A stretch of DNA of 53,585 bases from Peptostreptococcaceae bacterium (GTDB lineage Bacteria > Bacillota > Clostridia > Peptostreptococcales > Filifactoraceae), in the NCBI GenBank assembly GCA_030532705.1, contig JAUNKR010000010.1, positions 1-53,585 of the forward strand. Reading direction: 5' to 3'. A program made the translations under genes and the position numbers. Position 1 is the first letter of the stretch; every line of letters begins with the position of its first letter. This document shows, in pieces, positions 8,429 through 17,137 of the stretch. A model generated the notes under the pieces. The model searched no databases, was not told the origin of the DNA, and saw nothing but the letters and a program-made list of their open reading frames with translations.

Positions 8429-9391
8429 TTATCCCAGCCTTTGAACAAAGGTCATCACGATCGGCGCAACAAATACGAACAGCAACGTGCTGAGCGTGAT
8501 CACGCCCGTCGCGAACTTTTCGTCCGACTTCGCCTCATGTGCCAGGATCGTCAAGGAGGCAAAAACGGGCGCCGAAGACTGCACGATATACGAATGCATC
8601 GCAAGCGTTGGCAAGGGTTCGATCAGCTTGCCCAAGGATAAGATCACCGCCGTCATCACCAGTGGCGCAAAGAGGAATTTTCCAAACAGAACAAGGAGCG
8701 CATCTCGCTCCAATCGGATCGTTCCGAGTCCCGATCTTGCGAGCGCGATCCCGATATAGATCAAGGAAAACGGCGTTACCGTACTTCCTATATAGCCCAT
8801 CGTCGAAAGAATGACGGCGGGCGGACGGATCTGCACTAAAATACAAAAGATCGCGACCAACATCCCGATCAAAGGGATCGGGATCAGCTTGCGCCATTGG
8901 ATCTTGACTCCGGCGGCTCGATCGATCGTCGGATCGTCCAGCGAGATCAATGTCGCCCCGATCCCCCAGGTAGAGATCGTGCTCGTGAGATAATACACGA
9001 GAAAATAAGGCAATACCTCTTCCCCGAAAAATGCAAGATTGAGCGGAAAACCGATAAAGACGGTATTCCCGTTCACGATCGCATTGATAAAGATCGCGCG
9101 ACGTCCACGCGGCACATTGAAGATCTTTGACAAGGCAAAAGCGAAGGTATATAAGATCACAAAACAGGGGATCGTAAATAATAATCCCCTCGACAGCGCG
9201 AGCAATTCTTCTTTTGAAATATATTTCAGCAGCGATACGAAGACCGACATCGGCAGGCCGATGTTGATCAGAAATTTTGAGATATCCCCACCAAAACTAT
9301 CCGCAAAATACCTTTTACTCTGCAGGATATAACCCAATGCGATCAACAAGATGATCGGCAAAATATTTTGCACCGATGTAATAAAGACCAT
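8429..9391 (-). CDS. AEC family permease (auxin efflux carrier-like)
   Basis: About 320 residues, ten predicted membrane helices in two five-helix halves, starting IITSVQNILPIILLIALGY and containing the INAIVNGNTVFIGFPL segment typical of the auxin-efflux-carrier/malate transporter family. Probable role is export or exchange of an organic acid or amino-acid-derived carboxylate. ATG 9391 (AAGGAG, 5-base spacing) is preferred to GTG 9397. It follows the HD gene on the same strand after 77 bases. A perfect GCAAA-N4-TTTGC palindrome lies inside its 5' coding end (9358-9371). Confidence 0.87.
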   Translation of the reverse strand: MVFITSVQNILPIILLIALGYILQSKRYFADSFGGDISKFLINIGLPMSVFVSLLKYISKEELLALSRGLLFTIPCFVILYTFAFALSKIFNVPRGRRAIFINAIVNGNTVFIGFPLNLAFFGEEVLPYFLVYYLTSTISTWGIGATLISLDDPTIDRAAGVKIQWRKLIPIPLIGMLVAIFCILVQIRPPAVILSTMGYIGSTVTPFSLIYIGIALARSGLGTIRLERDALLVLFGKFLFAPLVMTAVILSLGKLIEPLPTLAMHSYIVQSSAPVFASLTILAHEAKSDEKFATGVITLSTLLFVFVAPIVMTFVQRLG

Positions 9392-9468
9392 AGACACTCC
9401 TTATCGCAAACAGACCCTTTCCATGTCCCGAAACTTTTCCAAAATATCTCCGAAGATTTTTGACTTCT

Positions 9469-10755
9469 CTATATCTCAATCCCGAAGAGCTCCCGAAGCA
9501 TTTGGGGATGATAGTATTCATTCGTTCGAACAAATCGCCGGCTCATATCCATATTGCCGAAAAGATAGGAACCTTCCGTAATATCGACCACTTCGCCCGA
9601 TCGTGATCTGACCCAGATATTGTCTTTCTTGCGGTCGTAGATCGGGATCTCGACCCGATCGTAGATATAGCAATACTCCTTTTTCCAATCGATCGGCTCT
9701 TTCCCCTGTTTTTTCATCGCATCGTTCAATCGATCGGCAAGGCTTTGGCCCATGCCGCGATAACGCTCAAATTTTTTGCGATCGACAAAGGCTCGGCAAA
9801 GCATCGATAAGACTTTGTCCTCATGATTTTTCCACTTGGACATATGATACATCAAAAATCCGTCGTCCATTTGGAGATAGCTTTCCACATCCAGATCCTC
9901 ATTAAAAAGCCGGAGGATGATCTCATCGCAATAGATCGCGACATCGTTTCGATACAGCTCTTTCGCACGGGCAAAGATCTTCTGCACGATATTCTCCAAC
10001 TGACGCTTGAGCGGATGCTGATAGGCTTCTTTATGCATATAAAATCTTGCCATGATATATTCTTCGATCGAGGATACGTATTTTTCACTGACGCAGATCC
10101 GAAGGCGTCCATCGACTTTTGTCACATCGATCGCTTCGATCAGTCGATGCAGATCATAAAGCCCCGTGCTGACCCCGGTAAAATAACTGTCACGCAAGAG
10201 ATAGTCCATCCGATCCGCATCCATCTGCGAGCTGATGAGCTGAGAGATCAGCGTGATGATCGTATCCTGCGGATCGTCGTTTTTGTGTGTGAAGATCCGC
10301 ACGAGCTTGTCAATAAATTCCGGCGAAAAATGTCGGAGCAATGCCTGATGGATCTCGGTATCCTCATCCTGCAAGATCTTTGCCGTCCAATGCTCATGCA
10401 AAAAACTGCCCGAGATCTTTTCAAAGGTATGTGAGAATGGCCCATGTCCGATATCATGCAGCAAGGCGGAGCACAGCGCCAGATCTTTTTGCTCCTGCGA
10501 GACGCTCACGCCATGTGGCTCCAGCGCCTGCTCCAATCGCTCGATCAATTTGCCCATGACAAAAAAAGTTCCGATGCTGTGCGAAAATCGATTATGTAAT
10601 GCCGTCGGAAAAACCATGTATTCACTGCTCAGCTGTTTGATGCGTGAAAGGCGCTGAAACTCGGAGGTCGAGATCAGTGCAAAGTATTTTGTTTCAAAAG
10701 CGATGTCAGAGTGGATCGCGTCGCGCAAAAAATATGTTTTTTGTGATTTTTGCAT
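9469..10755 (-). CDS. HD-domain phosphohydrolase (dGTPase-like)
   Basis: 428 residues with the HD signature: HNRFSHSIGT (first His), LCSALLHDIGHGPFSHTFE (HD pair) and the distal SSQMDADRMDYLLRDSYFTG. This is the arrangement of the SAMHD1/dGTPase-like YwfO family. Such proteins hydrolyse dNTPs or act on related nucleotides; the exact substrate is not resolvable here. Start ATG 10755 after AAGGGGG. It diverges from the selenoprotein gene at 10875. Confidence 0.88.
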   Translation of the reverse strand: MQKSQKTYFLRDAIHSDIAFETKYFALISTSEFQRLSRIKQLSSEYMVFPTALHNRFSHSIGTFFVMGKLIERLEQALEPHGVSVSQEQKDLALCSALLHDIGHGPFSHTFEKISGSFLHEHWTAKILQDEDTEIHQALLRHFSPEFIDKLVRIFTHKNDDPQDTIITLISQLISSQMDADRMDYLLRDSYFTGVSTGLYDLHRLIEAIDVTKVDGRLRICVSEKYVSSIEEYIMARFYMHKEAYQHPLKRQLENIVQKIFARAKELYRNDVAIYCDEIILRLFNEDLDVESYLQMDDGFLMYHMSKWKNHEDKVLSMLCRAFVDRKKFERYRGMGQSLADRLNDAMKKQGKEPIDWKKEYCYIYDRVEIPIYDRKKDNIWVRSRSGEVVDITEGSYLFGNMDMSRRFVRTNEYYHPQMLRELFGIEI

Positions 10756-10805
10756 ATTGCCCCCTTGTATCCGATCATTTTATAGATTTATCTAATAGAT
10801 TTCAT

Positions 10806-10834
10806 TTGATTTTTTTATCGATATCCTATATAAT
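10806..10834 (+). promoter_or_regulatory. Promoter of the selenoprotein gene
   Basis: TTGATT (10806-10811) and TATAAT (10829-10834) with a 17-base spacer, about 40 bases upstream of the ATG at 10875. Confidence 0.75.
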
Positions 10835-10874
10835 AGTATAACATATCATTAAGAATTAAAGAAAGGAAATCAAT

Positions 10875-11105
10875 ATGAAAAAAGTAGTGATCTATTCAAG
10901 CAGCACTTGACCTGCTTGCCATGAGGCAATGCATTATCTGGATGATAAGGGCGTTTCATACGAGGAGCATAATATTACAACAGATCCTGAGGCGAAAAGA
11001 TTTTTGATCAAAAATCGCATCATGGGCGTTCCGGCGATCTATATCGACGATCAACTTGTGATGGGATTCAATCAAGCGAAGATCGACGAATTGTTGGGAC
11101 TGTAA
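10875..11105 (+). CDS. Selenocysteine-containing glutaredoxin-like protein
   Basis: 76 residues when the in-frame TGA at 10908-10910 is read as selenocysteine (residue 12). The reading frame MKKVVIYSSST-U-PAC continues without interruption as a complete glutaredoxin/NrdH fold: redox motif U12-P-A-C15 in place of CPxC, the cis-Pro loop IMGVPAIYID, and the C-terminal GFNQAKIDELLGL that matches the G-F/Y-D/N region of thioredoxin-fold glutaredoxins. A GAAAGGAAA ribosome binding site and a good promoter precede it; a strong terminator follows. Two small hairpins lie just 3' of the UGA (10911-10948). A standard caller would truncate or skip this gene. It would act as a cytoplasmic thiol/selenol oxidoreductase. 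Confidence 0.88.
10934..10948 (+). promoter_or_regulatory. Candidate bacterial SECIS hairpin
   Basis: TTATC-TGGAT-GATAA: a 5-bp stem with a 5-base loop that begins 28 bases after the UGA and has G at loop position 2, fitting the usual SelB-recognition rules for bacterial SECIS. A second perfect hairpin, TTGCC-ATGA-GGCAA (10916-10929), lies closer to the UGA and may stack below or compete with it. Both are inside the coding region, as expected in bacteria. Confidence 0.55.
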
Positions 11106-11121
11106 AACTCTGAGTAAGATC

Positions 11122-11194
11122 AAAACCGCAGACCGTCTTTCCGATCGTTAGTGCTTCTAACTTTCGGACGAAAGATCGCGTCGGCGGTTTTTTT
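11122..11194 (+). terminator. Terminator of the selenoprotein gene
   Basis: Outer arms AAAACCGC (11122-11129) and GCGGTTTT (11184-11191) followed by T residues, enclosing a branched interior with GTTAG-TGCTT-CTAAC. A long, highly structured rho-independent terminator. Confidence 0.7.
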
Positions 11195-11208
11195 GTGAGC
11201 ATTTCCTG

Positions 11209-11237
11209 TTGACAAGAATTTATTTCCGATATATTAT
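11209..11237 (+). promoter_or_regulatory. Promoter of the XRE/ImmA operon
   Basis: Consensus TTGACA (11209-11214), 17-base spacer, TATTAT (11232-11237), about 57 bases upstream of the XRE start. Confidence 0.75.
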
Positions 11238-11294
11238 AGAAATAAGAAATTTTTGTTTTGTTTTTTCTTTGTTTTTCTGTTTTTGGAGGTGAAT

Positions 11295-11747
11295 ATGTCT
11301 TTAGGAAGCAATATCAGGACCCTGCGCAAACGAAATCGTCTTTCTCAGATCGAGCTTGCAACGATCGTGGGCGTGACGGAGCGCACGATCTATAATTACG
11401 AAAATGATATCAAGGTGCCGAAAGCAAATACGATGGCTTTGATCGCTGATGTGTTGGGCGTATCACCGGAGCTGTTGACCGATGGAGATCCTGATGCAGA
11501 TTTTCTGACTCGTGACGAATATGATCTGCTCTACAAAGGGGTCAAGCCGACCCGTGACTTTGTACTGGAGGCAAAAAGTAAGTTCGGCAATCGGGGCGCG
11601 CTGGAGGCTGCGCATCTGTTGGAGCGCACGACGGCACTGTTTGCAGGGGGGCATCTGTCCGAAAGTGCTAAGGATGAGTTTTTTGAATCGCTGACGCAAG
11701 CTTATTTCTTGGCGAAGAAAAAAGCGAAGGGATCGGACAGTGAATAG
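11295..11747 (+). CDS. XRE-family transcriptional regulator
   Basis: About 150 residues from ATG 11295, which has GGAGG 7 bases upstream; the 14 extra codons to 11253 are Phe-rich leader and not convincing. Residues 4-58 form a Cro/C1-type helix-turn-helix (NIRTLRKRNRLSQIELATIVGVTERTIYNYENDIKVP). The remainder is a helical region probably used for dimerisation or partner contact. The next gene, 9 bases on, encodes an ImmA/IrrE-type protease. Such pairs commonly form a repressor/anti-repressor switch in which the peptidase cleaves the regulator under stress, as in ICEBs1 ImmR/ImmA. No phage or ICE genes are seen nearby, so this pair appears stand-alone. Confidence 0.88.
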   Translation: MSLGSNIRTLRKRNRLSQIELATIVGVTERTIYNYENDIKVPKANTMALIADVLGVSPELLTDGDPDADFLTRDEYDLLYKGVKPTRDFVLEAKSKFGNRGALEAAHLLERTTALFAGGHLSESAKDEFFESLTQAYFLAKKKAKGSDSE

Positions 11748-11756
11748 GAGTTCAGA

Positions 11757-12266
11757 ATGAAAGATTATATTGCCGACCGCGTAAAAGAGCTTGTCGAAAG
11801 ATATGATGTGCGCGATCCTTTTGCATTGTGTGATCGGCTTGATATCGAGATCATGTGGAATGCGATGTGCGAGGAGATCAAGGGCTATTTCTTTATGTAT
11901 GAAGGCGTGAAGATCATCGTGATCAATTCGGAATTGGATGATTTTATGAAGAAGATGGTCTGTGCCCATGAGCTCGGGCATGCGATCTTGCATGAGCATA
12001 TCGCGGATCGGGAGCATTTTACGGTCGATTTTGCGGTCTATGATCTTTCCGCCAAACCGGAATTTCAGGCAAATCTTTTTGCGGCTGAATTGTTGGTACG
12101 GGATGAGGAGGTTCTGGAGCAGCTTGAGATCTATGACAATTATTTTGATGTCGCGGGCGAGCTTTCGATCTCTCCGGAGCTGCTCGATTTCAAGATCCGC
12201 ATGATGCAGGCGAAAGGGCATCCATTGCCCGACTTTGTGAATTGTCGAGGTGATTTTTTGAAATAG
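11757..12266 (+). CDS. ImmA/IrrE family metallopeptidase
   Basis: 169 residues with the zinc protease motif CAHELGHAILHEH (HExxH) near residues 71-75 and a downstream Glu in EFQANLFAAELL as third ligand (the F-x-A-N-x-F-A-A-E signature of COG2856). Start ATG 11757 follows AGGAG. It overlaps no other gene and ends exactly where a strong terminator begins. Likely partner and substrate: the adjacent XRE regulator. Confidence 0.9.
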   Translation: MKDYIADRVKELVERYDVRDPFALCDRLDIEIMWNAMCEEIKGYFFMYEGVKIIVINSELDDFMKKMVCAHELGHAILHEHIADREHFTVDFAVYDLSAKPEFQANLFAAELLVRDEEVLEQLEIYDNYFDVAGELSISPELLDFKIRMMQAKGHPLPDFVNCRGDFLK

Positions 12267-12322
12267 AAAAGAGTAATGACGATCCACTCGGTATAATCCG
12301 AAGATCGTGCATTACTCTTTTT
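12267..12322. terminator. Bidirectional terminator between immA-like and orr
   Basis: Near-perfect inverted repeat AAAAGAGTAATGACGATC (12267-12284) and its complement with one bulged G (12303-12322), flanked by T-runs in both directions. It can end both the plus-strand XRE/ImmA transcript and the minus-strand ornithine operon. Confidence 0.82.
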
Positions 12323-12453
12323 TCATTGATACTTCTTTTTTGATTTTGATCCGACCCTCCATGACTTCGATGCGGATGCCGGCATACTTGCTTTAACACA
12401 GAAAGCGGCATCGTATCAAAGGCGGGTCGAGATCTTTTTGCTTTTTGGGGATC

Positions 12454-13521
12454 TTATCGATAGGCTCTATCGACATATTTGCTGGTGAAGAGCTTGAGCA
12501 ATGCCCCATAGCCGAGCTTGAATTCTACGATGTCGCCGACTTGATAGTCTTTGTCGGAATGGGTCAGATCGACGATGGTATGGTCGGAGCTTCCGCCCAT
12601 GATGTCTACTTTCTGATCGAGCGGTGTCATACTGTCCAGATCGGTGTCCTGTTTACCGAGAGCAAGGATGCCTCGTTTTGCGATCCCTTTGTCTTCATAG
12701 TATGGTACCTGTCCGAAGGCATCTTTTCCGATCTCTCCGATCGGTAGGGTCGGTTTGTGTTTCACCTCGACAAGCTGTGCTTGCAAAATGACGGCATCGT
12801 CCACCGTTCCCTCGACTCTTGCGCCGTATGCGGTCTCGTTGCCGAGAATGAATGCTTCTCCGATGCGCAGGCTGTTGATCCCCTCCGGCAGTTCGCCTTT
12901 GTCGATCAGGTAGATCGAGCTGGAGTTTCCTCCGGAGATCATCTGCAATTTGATGCCCAGGCGCTCCTCGATCTTTCTTGCGATGTTGACGAGGATGGAG
13001 AGGTTGTCATTTTTCGGAATGACCGCACCATAGCAGGTAAGGTTTACACCGACTCCGTGAAGCTCGATATTCTCAAGTTTGTGGATCGCTTCGGCAACTT
13101 GCAGGATCTCTTCTTCGTTTTCAAAGAAGATCCCCTCTCGAAGATCGCCGAGATCGACCATCAATACGACCTTGTGTGTTTTCTGTTGCTTTTTTGCTTC
13201 TTTATTCATCTTTTGGATGGTGGAAAGTTCGGAGTTCAAACTGATCGTCGCATATCTTATCACTTCTTCGATCTCGCAAGGCTGTGTGATACGAAGAAGG
13301 AGGGTCGGCACGCCGAGATCAGCATAGCCCTTGATATTTTCGATCCTTGCATCCGCAAGAAAATCAACGCCTTGCTCTACGACCGCTTCGACTGTTTTGC
13401 GATCTGCCGTAAAGGATTTGGTCACGATCCCGAGCTGGACTTTTCCGCGGTCGGTCAGCTCTCGCATCACACGAACATTATTTTTGATCTTCTCAAGATC
13501 GATCATTAGTCTCGGATACAT
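12454..13521 (-). CDS. orr: Ornithine racemase (PLP, alanine racemase N-fold)
   Basis: 355 residues of the alanine-racemase N-terminal TIM-barrel type. The PLP Lys is in GIVTKSF near residue 34. A Gly-rich phosphate site lies at MISGGNSSSIY, with SLRIGEAFILG beyond it. The family includes the ornithine racemase of Acetoanaerobium (Clostridium) sticklandii, which makes D-ornithine for the aminomutase. Context is decisive: it is the last gene of the ora/ort cluster and its start overlaps the MutL-like gene by 29 bases. It lacks the full C-terminal domain of true alanine racemases. Confidence 0.88.
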   Translation of the reverse strand: MYPRLMIDLEKIKNNVRVMRELTDRGKVQLGIVTKSFTADRKTVEAVVEQGVDFLADARIENIKGYADLGVPTLLLRITQPCEIEEVIRYATISLNSELSTIQKMNKEAKKQQKTHKVVLMVDLGDLREGIFFENEEEILQVAEAIHKLENIELHGVGVNLTCYGAVIPKNDNLSILVNIARKIEERLGIKLQMISGGNSSSIYLIDKGELPEGINSLRIGEAFILGNETAYGARVEGTVDDAVILQAQLVEVKHKPTLPIGEIGKDAFGQVPYYEDKGIAKRGILALGKQDTDLDSMTPLDQKVDIMGGSSDHTIVDLTHSDKDYQVGDIVEFKLGYGALLKLFTSKYVDRAYR

Positions 13522-14911
13522 CTTCTTTTCTCCTTTTCTCCGGCATTTCGATCCTCAGGCTCTTTGCAAGCAGTTTGAGTGCCGCTTCTTCATGAGCCTT
13601 CGACAAAACGCCGAGCGAAGCCATAATATAATCATTTTCAACGAGGATCTCCGCTTCCGGCTTTGGATAAAGTTTCATGCCGGACTCATTGTCCATAGCG
13701 ATGAGCTTCATGATCTCCACACGATGTGGAAGTCTGGTAAGCGCGCCTCCGGTACCTATAATATATTTGATCTGTGAAAGATCTTTTCCCTCTGCCAATG
13801 TGCTTCGTCCGGACGGGCCATATACATAGCGGAGTTTTCCCGCATGGCGTTCTACCGCTTTCAGCACCGCTTCGACGGTCAATCTTTCAACAAATTTGAT
13901 TTCTTCTTCATTTTTCGGGATGGCTTTGTATTCCGCCATCACCTTGTCCACGTCAATGTTCAATTCTTCTTTTAGTTTATCCAGGCCGATCGTTTCGACG
14001 ATATTGGGCATATTGACATATACGCCGAGATCGCCCTCGACCGTTCTTTTTGCAGTAGGTTCGGGATGAACAAGGATGCGTGATACTTCTTCGGATCCGA
14101 TCGTTACAGAGTGAAGGTCGGTCGTTGCACCGCCTACATCCAGCACGATCAGATCGCCAAGGTATTCATAGAGCAATTTGGCACTTTGCATTACCGCGCC
14201 CGGTGTCGGAATGATCGGTCCGTTGACCATATCCCGCACATGCTCCATTCCGGGTGCATGGATGATATGATCCTCAAATGCATCCTGAATGACCTTGCGT
14301 GTCGGTTCTACATTGAGCTCGTCGATCTTCGGATAGACATTATCGACGATATAAAGTTTTTGTCCGGCATGTTGTTCTTCAAAGATCAATTTGATCTCTT
14401 CCTGATTTTCGATATTGCCGGCATAGATGATCGGGATATTGAGTCCCAGATCGCTGATCAGCTCTGCGTTGTACAAAGCCGTGTCTCTTTCGCCATAGTC
14501 CACACCGCCGGCGATAAGAATGATATTGGGCTTGATCTCTTGGATCTTTTTGAGGTCGGATCGTCTCAGCTTGCCTGCGGTGACCTGATGGATGATCGCC
14601 CCTGCACCAAGTGCCGCTTCTTTCGCCGCTTTTGCAGTCATATCATAGACCAGTCCGTGAACGGTCATCTTCAGTCCGCCCGCCGCGCTCGATGTTGCAA
14701 GCATTTCTTTGTATTCTATTTTGTCGGCTCCCAAATTTTTTGCCAAGTCGTCGATCGCTCCCTGTAATCCGATCCTCACATCTCCATCCAATACAGATGT
14801 TGGAGCTTGCCCCTGACCCACAAATTTGGGGTCAGGGGTAGCTATATCATTGAAAGCATTCACGACGGTGGTGGTTGAACCGATCTCAGCAACCAATACG
14901 TCTATATTCAT
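13493..14911 (-). CDS. MutL/GlmL-like B12 mutase-associated ATPase
   Basis: 472 residues of the GlmL/MutL family, an ASKHA-type ATPase. Phosphate-1 motif AEIGSTTTVVNAF is at the N-terminus, phosphate-2 motif VLDVGGATTDLHSV near residue 255, and an adenosine motif IIGTGGALTRL further on. These proteins lie beside adenosylcobalamin-dependent carbon-skeleton and amino mutases and are thought to act as reactivating chaperones. Here it sits directly after oraE (12-base gap), so the client is almost surely D-ornithine 4,5-aminomutase. Start ATG 14911 after AAGGAAGG. Confidence 0.88.
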   Translation of the reverse strand: MNIDVLVAEIGSTTTVVNAFNDIATPDPKFVGQGQAPTSVLDGDVRIGLQGAIDDLAKNLGADKIEYKEMLATSSAAGGLKMTVHGLVYDMTAKAAKEAALGAGAIIHQVTAGKLRRSDLKKIQEIKPNIILIAGGVDYGERDTALYNAELISDLGLNIPIIYAGNIENQEEIKLIFEEQHAGQKLYIVDNVYPKIDELNVEPTRKVIQDAFEDHIIHAPGMEHVRDMVNGPIIPTPGAVMQSAKLLYEYLGDLIVLDVGGATTDLHSVTIGSEEVSRILVHPEPTAKRTVEGDLGVYVNMPNIVETIGLDKLKEELNIDVDKVMAEYKAIPKNEEEIKFVERLTVEAVLKAVERHAGKLRYVYGPSGRSTLAEGKDLSQIKYIIGTGGALTRLPHRVEIMKLIAMDNESGMKLYPKPEAEILVENDYIMASLGVLSKAHEEAALKLLAKSLRIEMPEKRRKEDVSETNDRS

Positions 14912-14923
14912 TTTTGCCTTCCT

Positions 14924-17137
14924 TTATTTGTTTTCTAACATTTCTTTTCTTCTCTTCACAAGGAATGTCGCCACGTGAACTCCTTTGGATCCTCGTCCAA
15001 ATCCTGCGTCAACTCCCTGCTTCACTGCGATCTCAGGTGTTACCTGCGTTCCTCCCGCTACGATGATCACATCGTCACGGATCCCTTTTTCAACAGCAAG
15101 CTCGTGGATACGCTTCATATTCTTGTAGTGGATGTCGTCATGTGAAATGATGGTCGAAGCCAAGATCGCATCCGCTTTCAGCTCGATCGCCGCATCGACA
15201 AGTTTTTCAACAGGAACGGATGTGCCGAGGTAATGCACTTCGATACCGTATTTTTCGATACCGCCGTGCTTGATGTCGATGATCTCACGAAGTCCAACGG
15301 AGTGCTCGTCCTCTCCGACGGTCGCTCCGACGATCTTCATCGGTCTTTCTTCGATATCCGCACGAATTTCGGCATCGGACATCACTTCCGGCTCCGGAGG
15401 GATAACGAGTGAGTTGATATCTACGGTGAAGCCTACACGACCTTTCAGCTCGACTCTTGTACCTTCCGCATTCTGCATGATCTCTCTGGAAATAACTTCC
15501 GGATCTTCGAGGTTCATCTTCTTCGCAAATTCCAATGCGGCAAATTCAGCAACACGCTTTGAAGTTGGAAGGAACATCGTCAGAAGAACGGTACCGTCGC
15601 CCATCCACTCTACTTCCGGCTTGATCAATGAAGACTTACGAAGATCTTCAGTCTCTTTCAATCGTACATTGACATTGTCGTTTTCATCCAGCTCATCGAT
15701 GAAGATGATCTTGTCCGGATCTTCAAAAGTACAGCCGCCGATCAGAGATGCCGGATCATTGACCGCATTCGGATCGTATTGTGCCACATTGTTGTATCCG
15801 AAATGCGCCGTTACCGGTGCAAAGTAGTCTTCGTCACGCTCATATACAGTGCCTGCTCCTACTCCGCCTTCGATCTTACGCGCGATACCGTCTCCGTTAC
15901 GCTCCGGATAATATCCTGAGTCTACGAAGAAGCCTTCTTCCACCGCTTTGAAGAAACCGCCTGTCTCGCGGATCTCTTCAAGGAAAAGGACCGCTCTCTC
16001 TTTGATCTCTCTAACACGCTCACGAAGGATCCCTTCGTCTTTCAGCTGGATCATATCCATCAAGCCGTCCATTCCGACGAATGCTTGTTTCGCGGTATCA
16101 AGCGCCTCGATATTGTAGATATGCCAAGGTACGTTACGTCCCTCATCCGGTGTGATCGTCGATTGGATATCCGCACTGGTCAACTTGGATGTCAGGATAT
16201 TGAGTACGTGAGTAACGGTCGCTTCACGAACGGAAGAGTCCATATACTTCGTATTCATCTGTGCTCTCATACGATAGTTTTTGAAGATCTCACGAAGTGC
16301 GACCGCATACGGCAGGTCAAGATATAGACAAGGTGCCGGCGGTGCAGTCGGAGGTACGGTGGAAAGACAGATATTGGATGTCTTCATTCCTACCTTTTGC
16401 GAGAATAGAGAGTTGATCGCATGCTGGACCATCAGCTCCGGCATTACTTTCCACGCTTCTCTCGCCGTCGCATTCGCATTGTGCGCTCCGTCGATCTGTG
16501 CAATGTCCGCCCAAGTCATGATCTTCTTGGATTCACATGCATCGACAAAGGAACGGATCATATTGATATTTCGATAAAGGACATTGTACTGCGGGTCCTG
16601 ATGGGCTCCGTTGATCCCTTCTTCCGCAAACATTACCGCAACGTCCGGTCCCGCTACCCCTGAAACATAAGAGTGGTAGTTGATCGGTCTGCCGACTTCT
16701 TCTTCGATGAAATCAAGCGCTTTACGCTGTGCACGAACCTGCTTTCTCGTGATCGGCACACCACCGATCCCTTGAGGCGTTCCTTCGATCAGTCCGTCGA
16801 AGTGAGACTGTCCTGCGGTACGAATGACCATGATGTGATCCGCACCATGCCATGCCGCCATTCTCATACGACGAATATCGTCCTCAAAACGACCGGATGC
16901 GATCTCTGTCGTGATGACCGGTGCCGGCTGCGGATCGATATTCTCAAAGTATTTTGCGGATGGTAGCGGTACGGAATTTTCAAGCGGTTTACTTTGATCG
17001 AGGAAAACAAAAGGTCCCTGTTGCTCGCCTCTGGAGGACTCTCTCCAAGTCCATCCTCTTCTACGCGGTCTGTAAGACTCGAGATCTTTGAGGATATTCT
17101 CTATGTTCAGTTTTTCATTCGGCTTTAGCATATCCAT
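14924..17137 (-). CDS. oraE: D-ornithine 4,5-aminomutase large subunit
   Basis: 737 residues. OraE binds adenosylcobalamin and PLP and, with OraS, moves the terminal amino group of D-ornithine to give 2,4-diaminopentanoate. The C-terminal Rossmann domain carries base-off B12 motif D610-x-H612-x-x-G615 (DEHSVG). Lys623 in IDIKHGG lies 11 residues beyond H612, the same spacing as the cobalamin-ligating His618 and PLP-binding Lys629 of the sticklandii enzyme, so both key residues appear conserved. The TIM-barrel part occupies residues ~50-480. The start ATG overlaps the oraS stop (TAATG) and is preceded by GGAGG. Confidence 0.96.
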   Translation of the reverse strand: MDMLKPNEKLNIENILKDLESYRPRRRGWTWRESSRGEQQGPFVFLDQSKPLENSVPLPSAKYFENIDPQPAPVITTEIASGRFEDDIRRMRMAAWHGADHIMVIRTAGQSHFDGLIEGTPQGIGGVPITRKQVRAQRKALDFIEEEVGRPINYHSYVSGVAGPDVAVMFAEEGINGAHQDPQYNVLYRNINMIRSFVDACESKKIMTWADIAQIDGAHNANATAREAWKVMPELMVQHAINSLFSQKVGMKTSNICLSTVPPTAPPAPCLYLDLPYAVALREIFKNYRMRAQMNTKYMDSSVREATVTHVLNILTSKLTSADIQSTITPDEGRNVPWHIYNIEALDTAKQAFVGMDGLMDMIQLKDEGILRERVREIKERAVLFLEEIRETGGFFKAVEEGFFVDSGYYPERNGDGIARKIEGGVGAGTVYERDEDYFAPVTAHFGYNNVAQYDPNAVNDPASLIGGCTFEDPDKIIFIDELDENDNVNVRLKETEDLRKSSLIKPEVEWMGDGTVLLTMFLPTSKRVAEFAALEFAKKMNLEDPEVISREIMQNAEGTRVELKGRVGFTVDINSLVIPPEPEVMSDAEIRADIEERPMKIVGATVGEDEHSVGLREIIDIKHGGIEKYGIEVHYLGTSVPVEKLVDAAIELKADAILASTIISHDDIHYKNMKRIHELAVEKGIRDDVIIVAGGTQVTPEIAVKQGVDAGFGRGSKGVHVATFLVKRRKEMLENK

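Noticed and set aside
9392-9468. Sigma-54 promoter ahead of the AEC permease gene
   Set aside because: GG and GC elements are not at the right spacing.
11253-11294. Longer start of the XRE gene
   Set aside because: Phe-rich segment with no ribosome binding site; GGAGG precedes ATG 11295.
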